NCBI GenBank assembly: GCA_016000195.1
Contig: JAECRO010000016.1
Span: 1 to 52,916 of the forward strand
Origin: Burkholderiales bacterium
Lineage (GTDB): Bacteria > Pseudomonadota > Gammaproteobacteria > Burkholderiales > Burkholderiaceae_C
Length of the DNA: 52,916 bases
Direction: 5' to 3'
The position numbers and the translations under genes are program-made. Of the stretch, positions 52,646-52,916 are shown piece after piece (within the stretch, counting starts at the first letter, position 1; each line of letters begins with the position of its first letter). Below the pieces are notes generated by a model. The model saw nothing but the letters and a program-made list of their open reading frames with translations. It was not told the DNA's origin and did no database searches.

Positions 52646-52916
52646 TCACTCCTTCTTCCAGCGCGATTGCAGCACCTGAAAGCGCATATCGTCATGTAGG
52701 GTGTCGAAAAAAGGTTCTTGTTCGAGACGTTGCCAATCTGCAAATCCATTAGCCAAGGCAACTGACAAAAACCGCAAGGATGCATCTTCATCGCCTTGCC
52801 GCAAGGCTGTCAAGGCCTTTTGGTACTGGGTCTCGGAAGCCGGCTGCTGCTGTAAGTCGGGATCCTGGTTAACGTGAAAGACACCACTCCCAAGACGAGC
52901 AACACCCTGGCCTGAG
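52646..52916 (-). CDS. C-terminal part of an unidentified protein (5' end beyond window)
   Basis: The minus-strand frame is open from the window edge to a stop at 52646 and gives about 89 residues: SGQGVARLGSGVFHVNQDPD, then LQQQPASETQYQKALTALRQ, GDEDASLRFLSVALANGFAD and WQRLEQEPFFDTLHDDMRFQ, ending VLQSRWKKE. The end (DTLHDDMRFQVLQSRW) resembles the last repeat of TPR-containing regulators, where a similar LxxDPRFxxLL motif recurs. The rest is outside the window, so no function is assigned. It probably belongs to the same low-G+C block as the toxin-antitoxin pair. Confidence 0.7.
   Translation of the reverse strand, partial: SGQGVARLGSGVFHVNQDPDLQQQPASETQYQKALTALRQGDEDASLRFLSVALANGFADWQRLEQEPFFDTLHDDMRFQVLQSRWKKE

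Overview
The window is chromosomal DNA of a betaproteobacterium, most likely a member of the Comamonadaceae close to Polaromonas. This is inferred from the G+C-rich coding sequence, gene neighbourhoods typical of the group (ftsZ-lpxC; aroE-mtgA; tlpA...accB-accC-prmA; miaB-glrK-qseG-glrR; pilS-pilR) and intergenic repeats of the kind seen in that family. No rRNA operon, intact tRNA gene or CRISPR array was found.

Layout. 1-9084 is housekeeping: the 3' end of ftsZ, lpxC, a small membrane protein, ruvC, then a minus-strand RNase II / TonB-like / aroE / mtgA group, an esterase and rodA. 9264-21446 alternates core genes (tldD, aroG, mpl) with two restriction-modification loci. One is a low-G+C BstYI-type methylase/endonuclease pair (10817-12401). 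The other is a 1460-residue Eco57I-like nuclease-methylase translationally coupled to a J-domain protein (14381-19941). aroG is preceded by an aromatic-residue leader peptide and a terminator that look like a transcription attenuator.

21677-28474 holds a hypothetical gene, tlpA, accB-accC, prmA, a zinc-ribbon DUF3426 protein, a PfkB sugar/nucleoside kinase and an H1-like histone. 28684-34184 is the class I ribonucleotide reductase. nrdA is split by a 363-residue LAGLIDADG intein placed directly after the radical-bearing active-site cysteine. A sigma-70 promoter and a pair of NrdR boxes lie upstream. 34223-39244 is a minus-strand group: cytochrome-assembly protein, zinc-ribbon PP0621 protein, pilS, pilR, ampD and a small ORF. 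ffh faces it.

40791-49416 is also minus strand: miaB-glrK-qseG-glrR, then opgGH. The 202-bp glrR-opgG gap contains a near-consensus sigma-54 promoter, two exact IHF-consensus sites and two GlrR-type TGTC-N10-GACA sites. This suggests that the neighbouring GlrK/GlrR system controls periplasmic glucan synthesis. 49547-51395 holds an exported hypothetical protein, ubiX and a hemolysin III family gene. The right end (51554-52916) has a strong terminator, a fragment resembling the 3' end of tmRNA, a toxin-antitoxin pair and unfamiliar genes of lower G+C, and reads as the edge of an integrated element.

At least eight copies of one short intergenic repeat family and two copies of a second, G+C-rich repeat are scattered through the window. 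Six genes start about 6-7 nt after a -10-like hexamer with no ribosome-binding site, suggesting leaderless transcripts.
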